Shown piece by piece: positions 25,006 through 33,375 of a stretch of DNA of 64,000 nt (within the stretch, counting starts at the first letter, position 1; each line of letters begins with the position of its first letter). Location of the stretch: the NCBI GenBank assembly GCA_963820055.1, contig CAWFYJ010000005.1, positions 499,953 through 563,952 of the forward strand, given 5' to 3'. Source of the DNA: RHKX01 sp963820055 (lineage in GTDB: Bacteria; Actinomycetota; Thermoleophilia; Solirubrobacterales; 70-9). The translations under genes and the position numbers were made by a program. The notes beneath the pieces are model-generated. The model did not search any database. It had not been told where the DNA came from and saw only the letters and a list, made by a program, of their open reading frames with translations.

Positions 25006-26159
25006 TTGTCACCGCCTTCGCTCGCGCCGCTCGCCGCGGGCGCGGTCTCGCTCTCGTCCTTCTCGGGGGCAGCCTCAACCTCCGGAGCCGGCTCCGCCGC
25101 CCCGGTGGACTCGCTGGCCTCGGGAGCCGGTGCAGCCCCAGTCGCGGCTTCGGCCGCCGGCGCCGGGTCGTCCGCGATCTTCTGCGGGTGTGGCTTCGAC
25201 TCGGGCGCCGGGTCGTCCGCGATCTTCTGCGGGTGTGGCTTCGCCGGTGCGGCCGCGGGCTTCGCCGGGGCGGACTCCTTCGCCTCCGGAGCCTTCGCCG
25301 GCTGGTCGGCGGCTGCGGCCTTCGCGGCTGCTTCGGCCTCGGCCTTGGCAGCGGCTTCGGCCGCCTTGCGCGCCTCTTCCTCTTCGCGCTTCTTGCGCTG
25401 CTCCTCCTCGCGCTTCAGGCGTTCCTCCTCCTCACGCTTGCGACGGGCGTCCTCGGCCGCCTGGTACGCGGTTGCGGAGGTCAGAATCGCCTCGCCGAGC
25501 GTGCCGACGATCAGCTCGCAGGAGCGGATCGCGTCGTCGTTGCCCGGAATTACGTACTCGACCGGCCGCGGGTTGCAGTTGGTGTCGACCAGCGCGACGA
25601 TCGGGATGCCGAGCCGGGTCGCCTCGTTGACGGCGATCTCCTCGGCGTTCAGGTCGATCACGAAGATCGCGTCCGGCGGGCGCTGCATGTCGCGGACGCC
25701 GCCGAGGTTGAACTCGAGCTTGCGGAGCTCGGCTTCTCGGGCCATCCGCTCCTTCGTCGGCAGCAGCGCGAGCTGACCGCCGGTCTCCAGCTCGGTCAGC
25801 TCGTGGAGGCGTTTGATGCGCTTCGAGATCGTCTGGAAGTTGGTCAGGAGGCCGCCGAGCCAGCGCCGGCTCACGTAGGGCATGCCGGTCTTGTCGGCCC
25901 ACTCCTCGATCGTGTCCCGGGCCTGCTTCTTGGTGCCGACGAAGAGGATCTTGCCTCCGCGGCCGGCGACGTCGGCGCAGAAATCCCGCGCCTTCGCGAG
26001 CAGCTGCTCGGTCTGGAGCAGGTCGATGATGTGGATGCCGTCGCGCTCGCCGTGGATGTAGCGGCGCATCGACGGGTCCCAGCGCCGGGTCTGGTGGCCG
26101 AAGTGGACCCCAGACTCGAGCAGCTCCTTGATGCCGGTATCGGCATTCGAGTCGGTCAT
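25002..26159 (-). CDS. rpsB: 30S ribosomal protein S2 with long C-terminal extension
   Basis: The first 230 or so residues are normal S2 (VHFGHQTRRWDPSM, ILFVGTKKQARD, RWLGGLLTNFQTI, PDAIFVIDLNAEEIAV, PIVALVDTNCNP). Then follow about 150 residues of Lys/Glu/Ala-rich coiled-coil-like sequence and an Ala/Pro/Glu tail. The tail contains two copies of KPHPQKIADDPAP encoded by a perfect DNA tandem repeat. Extended S2 tails are known in actinobacteria, but this one is long. ATG 26159 has AAGGGA upstream. Confidence 0.96.
   Translation of the reverse strand: MTDSNADTGIKELLESGVHFGHQTRRWDPSMRRYIHGERDGIHIIDLLQTEQLLAKARDFCADVAGRGGKILFVGTKKQARDTIEEWADKTGMPYVSRRWLGGLLTNFQTISKRIKRLHELTELETGGQLALLPTKERMAREAELRKLEFNLGGVRDMQRPPDAIFVIDLNAEEIAVNEATRLGIPIVALVDTNCNPRPVEYVIPGNDDAIRSCELIVGTLGEAILTSATAYQAAEDARRKREEEERLKREEEQRKKREEEEARKAAEAAAKAEAEAAAKAAAADQPAKAPEAKESAPAKPAAAPAKPHPQKIADDPAPESKPHPQKIADDPAPAAEAATGAAPAPEASESTGAAEPAPEVEAAPEKDESETAPAASGASEGGDK
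25159..25243. repeat. Tandem duplication inside rpsB
   Basis: Positions 25159-25198 and 25204-25243 are identical over 40 bp, with a 45-bp period. The reading frame is kept, so the S2 tail carries the same 13-residue block twice. The identity at DNA level indicates a recent duplication. Confidence 0.9.
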
Positions 26160-26317
26160 TGAATTCCCTTGCTTTGGTGAGATTCCGGCGTTTGGACCGC
26201 CGCGGGGACCCGGCGAGACGCCGGGCAGGGCCCGCGATCGCTCCGCGACCGCTGTTGCGAAGGGCCGAGTCTAGATGAAGGGAGCCGGCGCCGCCGGGGG
26301 CGTCACGGTTGCCGCCG
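26160..26317 (-). promoter_or_regulatory. rpsB upstream region: candidate -10 and leader hairpin
   Basis: On the minus strand TAGACT (26268-26273) could be a -10 element, although no good -35 is visible. The leader that would follow includes a 7-bp stem at 26209-26225 (CCCGGCG/CGCCGGG, loop of 3) with no T-run, so it is a structured leader rather than a terminator. Regulation by S2 itself is possible but not shown. Confidence 0.4.
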
Positions 26318-27002
26318 TCAGGCCTGGCGTGCCTGCTCGAGCGCGGTCGCGAGGTCGGCCGGGAGCTCGCTCTCGAACTCGAGCGGCTCCTCCGTCAGCG
26401 GGTGCGCGAAGGCGAGCCGCCGCGAGTGCAGGAACTGCCGCTCCAGGCCATACCGGCGCCCCGAGCCGTACTGGGGGTCGCCCACGACCGGGTTGCCGAT
26501 CGCCTGCAGGTGAGCGCGGATCTGGTGGGTGCGCCCGGTCTCGAGGCGGACGTCGAGCAGCGCCTCGCGGGGCAGCCGCTCGGCCACCTCGAAGTGGGTG
26601 ACCGCGGGCCGCGGCCGGCGACCGCCGACGACGACCCGCTCGGGGGAACGGTGATCGCGGCCCAGCGGCGCGTCGATCTTGCCGGTCCGCGACGGCGGAC
26701 ACCCCTCGACGAGCGCTGCGTACTGCCGCGTCACCTCGCGGGCGGCGATCATCGCGCTGAGGGCCTTGTGCGCCTCGGGCTCGCGGGCGACGACCAGCAG
26801 GCCCGAGGTATCGCGGTCGAGGCGGTGAACGATGCCGGGACGGGCCGGGTCGTCGCCGCCGCCGAGCAAGTCGCCGAGCACCTCGACGAGGGAGTCGGTC
26901 GGGGTTGCCGGGGGCGCGATGGACGAGCAGCCCGGCGGGCTTGTCGACCACGGCGAGGTGGTCGTCCTCCCAGACGACGAGCGGTCGCTCCGCGTCGCTC
27001 AT
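26318..27002 (-). CDS. RluA/RluD-family pseudouridine synthase, one frameshift
   Basis: The N-terminus (VVWEDDHLAVVDKPAGLLVHRAP) and the rest (PGIVHRLDRDTSGLLVVA, GRTHQIRAHLQAIGNPVVGDP) are in different frames. HRLDRDTSG carries the catalytic Asp of the RluA/RluD class, which modifies 23S rRNA. Removing one C from a five-C run at 26909-26913 restores HRAPATPTDSLVEVLG and a continuous 227-residue protein, so a sequencing insertion is likely. There is no S4 domain. The gene follows lspA by 4 nt, the usual lspA-rluD pairing. Confidence 0.88.
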
Positions 27003-27006
27003 GCGC

Positions 27007-27534
27007 TCAACCCGGCTCGCGGCCGGCGCCGGCGGTCTCGGGCGCCTCAGGTGCCTCGGGCGTCTCGGTCCGCTCCTCCGTCTCCGCGTCGGGCCCGAAC
27101 GCGTACATCCAGACGAGGATCACGACACCGGCGGTGATCTCGACGTCGGCGAGATTGAAGGCCGGCCACGGCCCGATGTCGACGAAGTCGGTCACGGCAC
27201 CCTCGTGGATGCGGTCGATCAGGTTGCCGACCGCGCCGCCGATCAGCAGGCCGATCGGCAGCCACAGGCCGCGCCGGTCGGAGGCGGCCATGAAGACGCC
27301 GAGCAGCGCCGCGAAGGCGAGCGCAGCGAGGACGAGCACGAGCGAGCCGGCGTCGTCGAGCATGCCGAAGGCGATCCCGCGGTTCGAGACCCTGACCAGG
27401 TCGATGCCTGCGAACAGGTCGCTCCGCTCGCCGGGCATCAGGCTGCCGCGGACCAGCGCCTTCGTCACCTGATCGAGAGCGAGTGCGACGACGGCGACGA
27501 GGGCCGCCCGTCCGTATCCCGGGTTGCGCCTCAC
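27007..27534 (-). CDS. lspA: Lipoprotein signal peptidase (signal peptidase II)
   Basis: LspA cleaves prolipoprotein signal peptides in the membrane. The 175-residue protein has four hydrophobic segments and the family motifs LDQVTKALV, NRGIAFGML and GGAVGNLIDRIHEGAVTDFVDIG; the last two contain the catalytic Asp residues. The C-terminal tail is Glu/Pro-rich. GTG 27534 overlaps the stop of the YggT gene as GTGA. Confidence 0.95.
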   Translation of the reverse strand: MRRNPGYGRAALVAVVALALDQVTKALVRGSLMPGERSDLFAGIDLVRVSNRGIAFGMLDDAGSLVLVLAALAFAALLGVFMAASDRRGLWLPIGLLIGGAVGNLIDRIHEGAVTDFVDIGPWPAFNLADVEITAGVVILVWMYAFGPDAETEERTETPEAPEAPETAGAGREPG

Positions 27535-27857
27535 CCGTTGATCAGCCCGACGACGACCGCCCGGAGCACGAAGAGCAGGATCAGACCAACCATCGGGCTG
27601 AGGTCGATCGCCATCCCGCCGCCGCCGACCTGGGGCAGGAAGCGGCGGAAGAAGTTGAGGTACGGCGAGGTCGTCTCGTCGATGAAACCGGTCACCGCCC
27701 GGAGCGGTGCGTTGTAGGGAAGCGAGCCGCGGAAGCTCACGAACCACGAGATCGCCACCGAAGCGATGACGAGGATGATGAACACGAGGAACAGCGAGTC
27801 GACGTACTGAGCGACGTCGTTGCGATCGATCGATGCGGTCAGGAGGGCGCTCGTCAT
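27531..27857 (-). CDS. YggT family membrane protein
   Basis: The 108-residue protein has two hydrophobic segments (LFLVFIILVIASVAISWFV and LILLFVLRAVVVGL). Between them lies the family core PLRAVTGFIDETTSPYLNFFRRFLPQ. YggT proteins are widespread membrane proteins encoded near sepF, proC and division genes; a role in envelope or division is suspected but unproven. It overlaps both proC and lspA by 4 nt. Confidence 0.9.
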   Translation of the reverse strand: MTSALLTASIDRNDVAQYVDSLFLVFIILVIASVAISWFVSFRGSLPYNAPLRAVTGFIDETTSPYLNFFRRFLPQVGGGGMAIDLSPMVGLILLFVLRAVVVGLING

Positions 27858-28642
27858 CGCGTTCCCGCCATCCGCTCGAGCGACGCCTCGACCGCTGCCT
27901 TGAAGGCGGCGTGGACCTCACGTTCGGCGAGCTCGTCGAGGCCGGCCTCGGTGCTGCCGCCGGGTGACGCGATCGCTTTCTGCATCGGCCCCGGCTCGTG
28001 GGTCAACAGGTGGCGGCCGACGCCCGCCGCCGCTTCGCTGACGAGGCCGGCGCTGAGCTCGGCGTCGAGCCCCGCTTCGACACCGGCCTCGATCAGTGCT
28101 TCGACCGCGAGCGCGATGTAAGCGGGCGCACAGCCCATCACGGCGGTCGCCGGGTCGAGCTCGTCCTCGTCGATCTCGAAGACGCTGCCCAGCGAGCCGA
28201 GCAGCGCGAGGACCTCGCCGAGGACGCCGGAGCGCGCCTCGTCGCTCAGCGGGGCGTGGCAGACGACGCCGTGGCCGATCTCGACGGCGAGGTTGGGCAT
28301 GATCCGGAGCACCGGCGTCGGGGCGAGGGCCGGCTCGAGCTTCGCCAGCGGGGTCGCGCCGAGCACGGACACCACTCCCCCGGTCCGCCCGGCAATCCGC
28401 GGCGCGACCGTCTCGAGTGCTGCGGGCTTGACGGCGAGCACGACGATGTCGGCGCGATCGGCCATGTCTTCGACGGAATCGAGCCGCACGCCGCCGACCT
28501 CGTCGGCGAGCGCCTGCGCGCGACCGGAGCCGGAGTCGGTGAAGAGCATCGTCGCCGGGCGCAGCGACGCCTGTGCCCACCCGCGGGCCACCGCGGCGGC
28601 CATGTTTCCCGATCCTGCGAAACCGACATTCATCGGCTCCAA
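27854..28642 (-). CDS. proC: Pyrroline-5-carboxylate reductase
   Basis: ProC reduces pyrroline-5-carboxylate to proline. MNVGFAGSGNMAAAVARGW is the Rossmann N-terminus, VVLAVKP the second signature, and the C-terminal helical domain has ASPGGSTEAGLDEL. The 262-residue length is normal. The start may be ATG 28642 or the internal ATG three codons later. It lies 7 nt after sepF, as in many Gram-positive division clusters. Confidence 0.95.
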   Translation of the reverse strand: MEPMNVGFAGSGNMAAAVARGWAQASLRPATMLFTDSGSGRAQALADEVGGVRLDSVEDMADRADIVVLAVKPAALETVAPRIAGRTGGVVSVLGATPLAKLEPALAPTPVLRIMPNLAVEIGHGVVCHAPLSDEARSGVLGEVLALLGSLGSVFEIDEDELDPATAVMGCAPAYIALAVEALIEAGVEAGLDAELSAGLVSEAAAGVGRHLLTHEPGPMQKAIASPGGSTEAGLDELAEREVHAAFKAAVEASLERMAGTR

Positions 28643-28649
28643 GACTAGA

Positions 28650-29213
28650 TCAGGACTGGTTGAAGAAACCCTTCTCGACGAGGCGGGCCTTCTCCTCAGC
28701 GGAAACCTCGACGTTCGCCGGCGTCAGCATGAAGGTCTTGTCGGCGATCTTCTGCATCCCGCCGTCGAGCGCGTAGGTCAGCCCGGAGCTGAAGTCGATC
28801 AGGCGCTTCGAGAGGTCGGCGCTGGTCGACTGCAGGTTGAGGATGACCGGGACGTTCCGCTTGAAACGGTCGGCAACCTCCTGCGCGTCGTTGAAGTTGC
28901 GCGGTGTCACGAAATGGACCTGGACGTCGGCACCCGAGTCTGAGACCGGACGCAGGTTGCGGCGGCGGCGCGGTGCGGCGTCGTCGGCGAAGATGTCGTC
29001 GATGTCGTCGGCCGGCGGTTCCTCGCGGCGGAGCCGGCGGACGTTGGACGGCGAATTCGAACGGCTGCGGCGGGACGGCGGCGCCGGGGAGACCGCTTCC
29101 TCACTGACCGTGTCCGGCTCGTAGGGGTCGAACTCGTCGTCGTAGCGGTAGTCGTGATCCTCGGCGAGGCCGAAGTAGACGAGGGCTCTGTTCCATGTAT
29201 CGCGTACGGCCAT
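28650..29213 (-). CDS. sepF: Cell division protein SepF
   Basis: SepF bundles FtsZ filaments and tethers them to the membrane. The N-terminus MAVRDTWNRALVYFGL is the amphipathic membrane-binding helix, followed by an acidic and then an Arg-rich linker. The C-terminal SepF domain shows FVTPRNFNDAQEVADRFK, VILNLQ and RLIDFSSGLTYALDG. ATG 29213 is preferred (AAAGG 8 nt upstream) over GTG 29222. A possible -10 CATACT lies at 29256-29261. Confidence 0.95.
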   Translation of the reverse strand: MAVRDTWNRALVYFGLAEDHDYRYDDEFDPYEPDTVSEEAVSPAPPSRRSRSNSPSNVRRLRREEPPADDIDDIFADDAAPRRRRNLRPVSDSGADVQVHFVTPRNFNDAQEVADRFKRNVPVILNLQSTSADLSKRLIDFSSGLTYALDGGMQKIADKTFMLTPANVEVSAEEKARLVEKGFFNQS

Positions 29214-29255
29214 GTCGCGCACCTTTCGCCCGGGACGGGCGATCTCCTGCGCGAG

Positions 29256-29261
29256 AGTATG
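29256..29261 (-). promoter_or_regulatory. Possible -10 of sepF-proC-yggT-lspA
   Basis: CATACT on the minus strand lies 42 nt ahead of the sepF ATG, with a weak TTTTCC 17 bp further upstream. The 100-bp gap after the pgeF-yggS gene holds nothing else recognisable. Confidence 0.35.
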
Positions 29262-29321
29262 ACGCGCCCGAGTCGTCGGGAAAAGTCCCCTGTCGGCCTG
29301 ACAAGCGGCTTGCAGCGCCGC

Positions 29322-30695
29322 TCAGCGGAAGAGCGAGCTTCCGATCCGGACAGTCGTGGCTCCCTCTTCGATCGCGACCCGCCAGTCCTGGCTCGTCCCC
29401 ATCGAAAGCCGCTGGAGGCCGTGTTCGGCGGCAAGCTCGGCCAGCCGCGCGAAATGGGGCCGGGAATCCTCCGGGTCGTCTGTGAACGGCGGCATCGTCG
29501 AGAGGCCGACGACGCGGACCGGACAGCGCTCGATCGCGGCTCCGAGGTCAGCCGGGTCCACCCCGCCCTTGCCCTCCTCGTTCGCGACGTTCACCTGGAT
29601 CAGGACCTCGGTGTCGTCGGTGCCGTGCTTGCCGAGCTCCTTCATGACGCTCGACGAGTGCACCGAGTGGATGAGGCGAACGAGCGGCAGGACGTCGCGG
29701 ACCTTGCGGCTCTGCAGGTTGCCGATGAAGTCCCACTCGAACTGCGGGCCCCAGCGGGCATGCTTGGCCTCGAGGTCGGCGAGGCGGTTCTCGCCGACGA
29801 GCGCGACTCCGGCCTCGGCGAGGGACCCCATCTCCTCGAGCGGGACGTACTTGCATGCGACGAGGATCTCGGTGCCTGCCGGGACCGCCGCCCGCACCTC
29901 CTCGAGGTTGGCCGCCACCCGCGACGGATCGATGTTCGTGAACGGCTCGACCATCAGGCCGACCCCGCGGACGATGCCGGCCTGACGGCCGGTCTCGGGG
30001 CCGTCGCCGCGATGTGAGAAGAAAACGTCACGGTTGCAGCGCGTGCAGATGCCGGAGTCCTCGACGACTGAGACTCCGGCGCGCTCGAGGAGCCGCCGTG
30101 CGACCTCTTTGAGGTCGAGCATCCGGCCGTCGGCGATCCCGGGCCCGAGCGGGGCGAACGCGGCGAGCACCTCGTCGCCGACCTCGTAGCAACAGGGCCC
30201 GATTCCCGGCCCGATCGCGGCCGCCTCGGCCTCGATCGCCGCAGCCCCGGTACCGACGATGCCGGCGGCGAGCCCGCGCCAGCCGCAGTGCAGCATCGCG
30301 AGGCCCTCTTCCCCTGCGAGGGCCACCGGGAGGCAGTCGGCGACGAAGACGAGCGCCGCCGGTCCCGTCCGGGCGACGACGTGGCCGTCGACCTCGGGCG
30401 GGTCGGCCGTCGGCTCGGGCCAGAGCGACGGGTCCTGCGGCCCGGTGTGGCGTATGACCTCGCCGCCGTGGACCTGTCGCCCCATCACGACGTCGCCGGG
30501 ATCGATGCCCAGCGCCGAGCAGAGCCGGCGGCGGTTCACGACGACCCGTTCCCGTTCGTCCCCGGTCAGGACTCCGAGGTTGAGCGTCGACCACGAGCCC
30601 TCGCTGACACCGCCGATCCGGGTCGAGAACGCCGCGACGGCGCCCGGCAGGTCGGCCTCGAGCCAGCGGATTCGATCTGACTCGCGCCAACGCAT
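29322..30695 (-). CDS. PgeF (laccase-domain) - YggS (PLP-homeostasis) fusion, or two genes merged by an indel
   Basis: Residues 1-245 are the peptidoglycan-editing factor/YfiH laccase domain: GRQVHGGEVI, FVADCLPVAL and LHCGWRGLA carry the His and Cys metal ligands, and GPETGRQAGI closes the domain. Residues 248-457 are a YggS/ProSC PLP-binding protein (ILVACKYVPLEEM with the PLP Lys, WDFIGNLQSRK, LSMGTSQDW, VRIGSSLFR). The two are normally adjacent genes near ftsZ and sepF; here they form one 457-codon frame. If one G of the GGGG run just before 29954 is extra, PgeF would end at a TGA overlapping an ATG (TGATG) for YggS. The fusion is therefore uncertain. Confidence 0.85.
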   Translation of the reverse strand: MRWRESDRIRWLEADLPGAVAAFSTRIGGVSEGSWSTLNLGVLTGDERERVVVNRRRLCSALGIDPGDVVMGRQVHGGEVIRHTGPQDPSLWPEPTADPPEVDGHVVARTGPAALVFVADCLPVALAGEEGLAMLHCGWRGLAAGIVGTGAAAIEAEAAAIGPGIGPCCYEVGDEVLAAFAPLGPGIADGRMLDLKEVARRLLERAGVSVVEDSGICTRCNRDVFFSHRGDGPETGRQAGIVRGVGLMVEPFTNIDPSRVAANLEEVRAAVPAGTEILVACKYVPLEEMGSLAEAGVALVGENRLADLEAKHARWGPQFEWDFIGNLQSRKVRDVLPLVRLIHSVHSSSVMKELGKHGTDDTEVLIQVNVANEEGKGGVDPADLGAAIERCPVRVVGLSTMPPFTDDPEDSRPHFARLAELAAEHGLQRLSMGTSQDWRVAIEEGATTVRIGSSLFR

Positions 30696-30718
30696 GCCTG
30701 GACGATCCCAGATCGCCG

Positions 30719-31840
30719 TCAGGTGGATTGGCGGGCGATCTCGAGAGCCGCGGCGAGCTCGGCCTCGCGGCCGCCCTCGAGCTCGCCGTCGAGCTTCCGC
30801 GCCAGTGCTCCCTCGAGCCCGGCGCCGACCGCCGGGCCGGCGTCGATCCCCGCCGCCAGCAGGTCGCCGCCGTCGATCTCGAGTCGGACGTCCCGCCACT
30901 CGCGTACGTAGCGATCGATCCAGGCGCCGCCGGCGGCCAGCGCGACGAGCAGCATCGCTTCGTCGACCCCTCGTGCGGCGGCGACCGCCGTGGACGGCAG
31001 CTGCGGATGAGCGGAGGCGAGGTCGCGGGCCGCCCCGAGGCCGGTAGCGCGGCCGGCGGCGATCAGCATCGCCCGGACCCCGGGATCGGGGTGTCCGCTC
31101 CACGGCGGCTCGATCCTGATCCGCCCGACCGCCTCGAGCAACGCAGTGTCGCCGTCGGGAAGCGCGAGGACGCCCCACTCGGCCAGCAGGCCGAATCCGG
31201 CGGCGGCGGACCGTTCGGCGGCGAGGCGGCGAAGCTCGGCGTCGCGACGGTCGGCCGAGACCAGGCCGAGGTCGATGCCGGAGAGGAGGCGTCGCGTCTC
31301 GGGCTCGGGCACGAGGCCGAGACGCGAGCAGTAGCGAGCGGCCCTGATCGCCCGGGTCGGGTCGTCGGCGAACGAGTTCGGATGAAGGACGCGAAGGACG
31401 CCCGCATCGAGGTCTTGGGCCCCGCCGAACGGGTCGAGGACGCGGTGCGGCGGCGCGATCGCGATCGCGATCGCGTTCACGGTGAAGTCGCGGCGGGCGA
31501 GATCGTCTTCGATCGGCGCCGGTGCGACGTCCGGCAGGGCTCCGGGCTGGGCGTAGGTCTCCGTCCTGGTCCGGGCGATATCGGCGTGGCGGCCGTCTTC
31601 GAGGGCGACGACAGCCGTCCCGAAGCGGTCGTGGCGCTTCGACGGCAGGCCGAGCTCGGCGAGCAGCGGCTCGACGTCGCCGTCGACCGCGATATCGATG
31701 TCGGCATCCGGTTTCGTACGACCAGCGACCGCCCGGGCGACGCCGCCGACGATCCACGCGTCGGCGGCGGCCAGCACCTCGCCGACGCGGCCGAGGCGCA
31801 GCCGCGCGATGTGGTCGGCGAGGTCCCTGTCGAGTGCCAT
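30719..31840 (-). CDS. tRNA nucleotidyltransferase / poly(A) polymerase family protein
   Basis: The head domain of class II nucleotidyltransferases is clear: WIVGGVARAVAGR near residue 30, the metal pair DIDIAVDGD near 47-55, and RRDFTVNAIA. FADDPTRAIRAARYCSRLGL follows, as in CCA-adding enzymes. The remaining C-terminal half is Ala-rich with weak signals and no HD motif. CCA addition or poly(A) synthesis is likely, but the two cannot be told apart here. ATG 31840 lies 8 nt after a CATGCT -10, so it is probably leaderless. Confidence 0.85.
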   Translation of the reverse strand: MALDRDLADHIARLRLGRVGEVLAAADAWIVGGVARAVAGRTKPDADIDIAVDGDVEPLLAELGLPSKRHDRFGTAVVALEDGRHADIARTRTETYAQPGALPDVAPAPIEDDLARRDFTVNAIAIAIAPPHRVLDPFGGAQDLDAGVLRVLHPNSFADDPTRAIRAARYCSRLGLVPEPETRRLLSGIDLGLVSADRRDAELRRLAAERSAAAGFGLLAEWGVLALPDGDTALLEAVGRIRIEPPWSGHPDPGVRAMLIAAGRATGLGAARDLASAHPQLPSTAVAAARGVDEAMLLVALAAGGAWIDRYVREWRDVRLEIDGGDLLAAGIDAGPAVGAGLEGALARKLDGELEGGREAELAAALEIARQST

Positions 31841-31847
31841 GCCTCCG

Positions 31848-31854
31848 TAGCATG
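31848..31854. promoter_or_regulatory. Overlapping divergent -10 elements (CCA-type gene / PQQ propeller)
   Basis: TAGCATG reads TAGCAT on the plus strand (31848-31853) and CATGCT on the minus strand (31854-31849). The minus hexamer ends 8 nt before ATG 31840 and the plus hexamer 13 nt before ATG 31867. One symmetrical sequence may serve both directions. Confidence 0.4.
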
Positions 31855-31866
31855 CTGCGTTCGCCA

Positions 31867-33369
31867 ATGAACCGGATCCTGACCATCTGGCGCAACATGA
31901 CGGGGGCCGAGCGTGCCGTCCTGCTCGCCGCGGCAATCGCTCTGACGATCACCGTCGTCGCCGCCCCGTTCGCGCTGCTGAAGCGCCCCGAGGACGTGTC
32001 GAACCCCGATGCCGCCTTCGCGCGCAAGGAGGGCGCCGGCAAGGAGAAGAAGCCGGAGCCCAAGAAGGCGACGAACTGGCCCCGTTACGGGTACGACCTC
32101 GGCCGCAGCAAGTTCATCGACTCACCGTCGGTCCGCCCGCCGTTCCGGAAGGCCTGGAAGTACAAAGGCGACGAGCTGATCGAGTTTCCGCCGATCGTCG
32201 TCGACGGGCGCCTCTACTTCATCGACAACGACGGCGTCTACGTCGCCCTCGATGCCGAGACGGGCAAGGTGATCTGGAAGAAGCAGCTTGCCTCGCTGAA
32301 CGCCTCTTCCCCCGCCTACTTCAAGGGCGTCCTCTACAGCGTCAGCCTCTCCCCCGGTCAGGCGCTGGCGGTTCGGGCCCGCGACGGCAAGGTCCTCTGG
32401 CGTAAGCCGCTCGGCGGCCGCGCCGAGTCCTCGCCGCTGGTCCTCTCCGGCCGGATGTACTTCGGCGACGAGGACGGTCAGCTGACGGCACTCGACATCG
32501 ACGACGGCTCGACCGTCTGGTCGACGAGCCTCGGCGGGTCGGTCAAGGCCGCGCCGGCGTTCGCCGACGGCAATCTCTACGTCGGCGATTACGGCGGCAA
32601 CATGAACGCCGTTCGCGCCAAGGACGGCAAGCTCGTCTGGCAGACCCCCGACCTCGGGCTCGGCATCGCCGGCTCCGGGCGGATCTACTCGACCGCCGCG
32701 GTCGCCTTCGGGCGCGTCTACGCGGGCGACGTCGACAACCGCGTCTACAGCTACGACGCCGACACCGGCGAGATCGCCTGGTCATTCTCGGCCGGCGACT
32801 ACGTCTACTCCGGCATCGCCGCCGCCGACACGAAGGGCACCGGCCCGACCGTCTACTTCGGCTCCCACGACCGCAACGTTTACGCCGTCGACGCGAAGAC
32901 GGGCAAGGAGAAGTGGTCGGAGCCCGCCGGCGGGCAGATCAGCGGGCCCGCGACAGTCGTCGGCGATGTCGTCTACGTCTCGACCTTCAGCGGCAACTCG
33001 ACGATCGGCCTCGACCTCGGTACCGGTCGCCGCGTCTTCAGCTATGACGACGGCGAGTACGGACCCGTCGTCTCCGACGGGCGCACCCTCTACCTGACCG
33101 GCGGCGCCACCGTCGTCGCTTTCGATCCGATCAATGTCGGCGGCTACAAGTACAAGACGAAGAAAGGCCAGAAGGGCATCGTCCCGCCCGACCAGCAGCG
33201 CAAGGCGCGGAAGTTCGCCCGCAAGCGGGCGCAGAAGAAGCAGGCGAAGCAGGGCAAGGGCGACGCACAGTCTCCGGCGCCCGGCGGCGATGGGAACGCG
33301 GCCGGGGGCCAGAGCCAGGCCGACGGGCAGGGATCGAGCGGAGACCAGACGGCGCCGACCGGCGGCTAG
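31867..33369 (+). CDS. Membrane-anchored PQQ-like beta-propeller protein
   Basis: The 500-residue protein has one N-terminal membrane segment (VLLAAAIALTITVVAAPFALL), an Ala/Lys-rich stalk, and then WPRYGYDLGRSKF. About seven PQQ/YWTD-like blades follow, each with patterns such as VVDGRLYFIDNDG..ALDAETGKVIWKK and VYAVDAKTGKEKW. The last 70 residues are Lys-rich, then Gly/Gln/Ser-rich low complexity. It is probably an outward-facing propeller similar in fold to BamB; no active site is visible. ATG 31852 is an alternative start. Confidence 0.85.
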   Translation: MNRILTIWRNMTGAERAVLLAAAIALTITVVAAPFALLKRPEDVSNPDAAFARKEGAGKEKKPEPKKATNWPRYGYDLGRSKFIDSPSVRPPFRKAWKYKGDELIEFPPIVVDGRLYFIDNDGVYVALDAETGKVIWKKQLASLNASSPAYFKGVLYSVSLSPGQALAVRARDGKVLWRKPLGGRAESSPLVLSGRMYFGDEDGQLTALDIDDGSTVWSTSLGGSVKAAPAFADGNLYVGDYGGNMNAVRAKDGKLVWQTPDLGLGIAGSGRIYSTAAVAFGRVYAGDVDNRVYSYDADTGEIAWSFSAGDYVYSGIAAADTKGTGPTVYFGSHDRNVYAVDAKTGKEKWSEPAGGQISGPATVVGDVVYVSTFSGNSTIGLDLGTGRRVFSYDDGEYGPVVSDGRTLYLTGGATVVAFDPINVGGYKYKTKKGQKGIVPPDQQRKARKFARKRAQKKQAKQGKGDAQSPAPGGDGNAAGGQSQADGQGSSGDQTAPTGG

Positions 33370-33375
33370 CGCGAC

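Noticed and set aside
26209..26225. Terminator upstream of rpsB
   Set aside because: A good stem, but no T-run on either strand.
30696..32063. Minus-strand extension making a 913-residue pgeF-yggS protein
   Set aside because: The extra part lies antisense or out of frame over the CCA-type and PQQ genes and is Arg-rich shadow sequence. The PgeF domain starts at ATG 30695.
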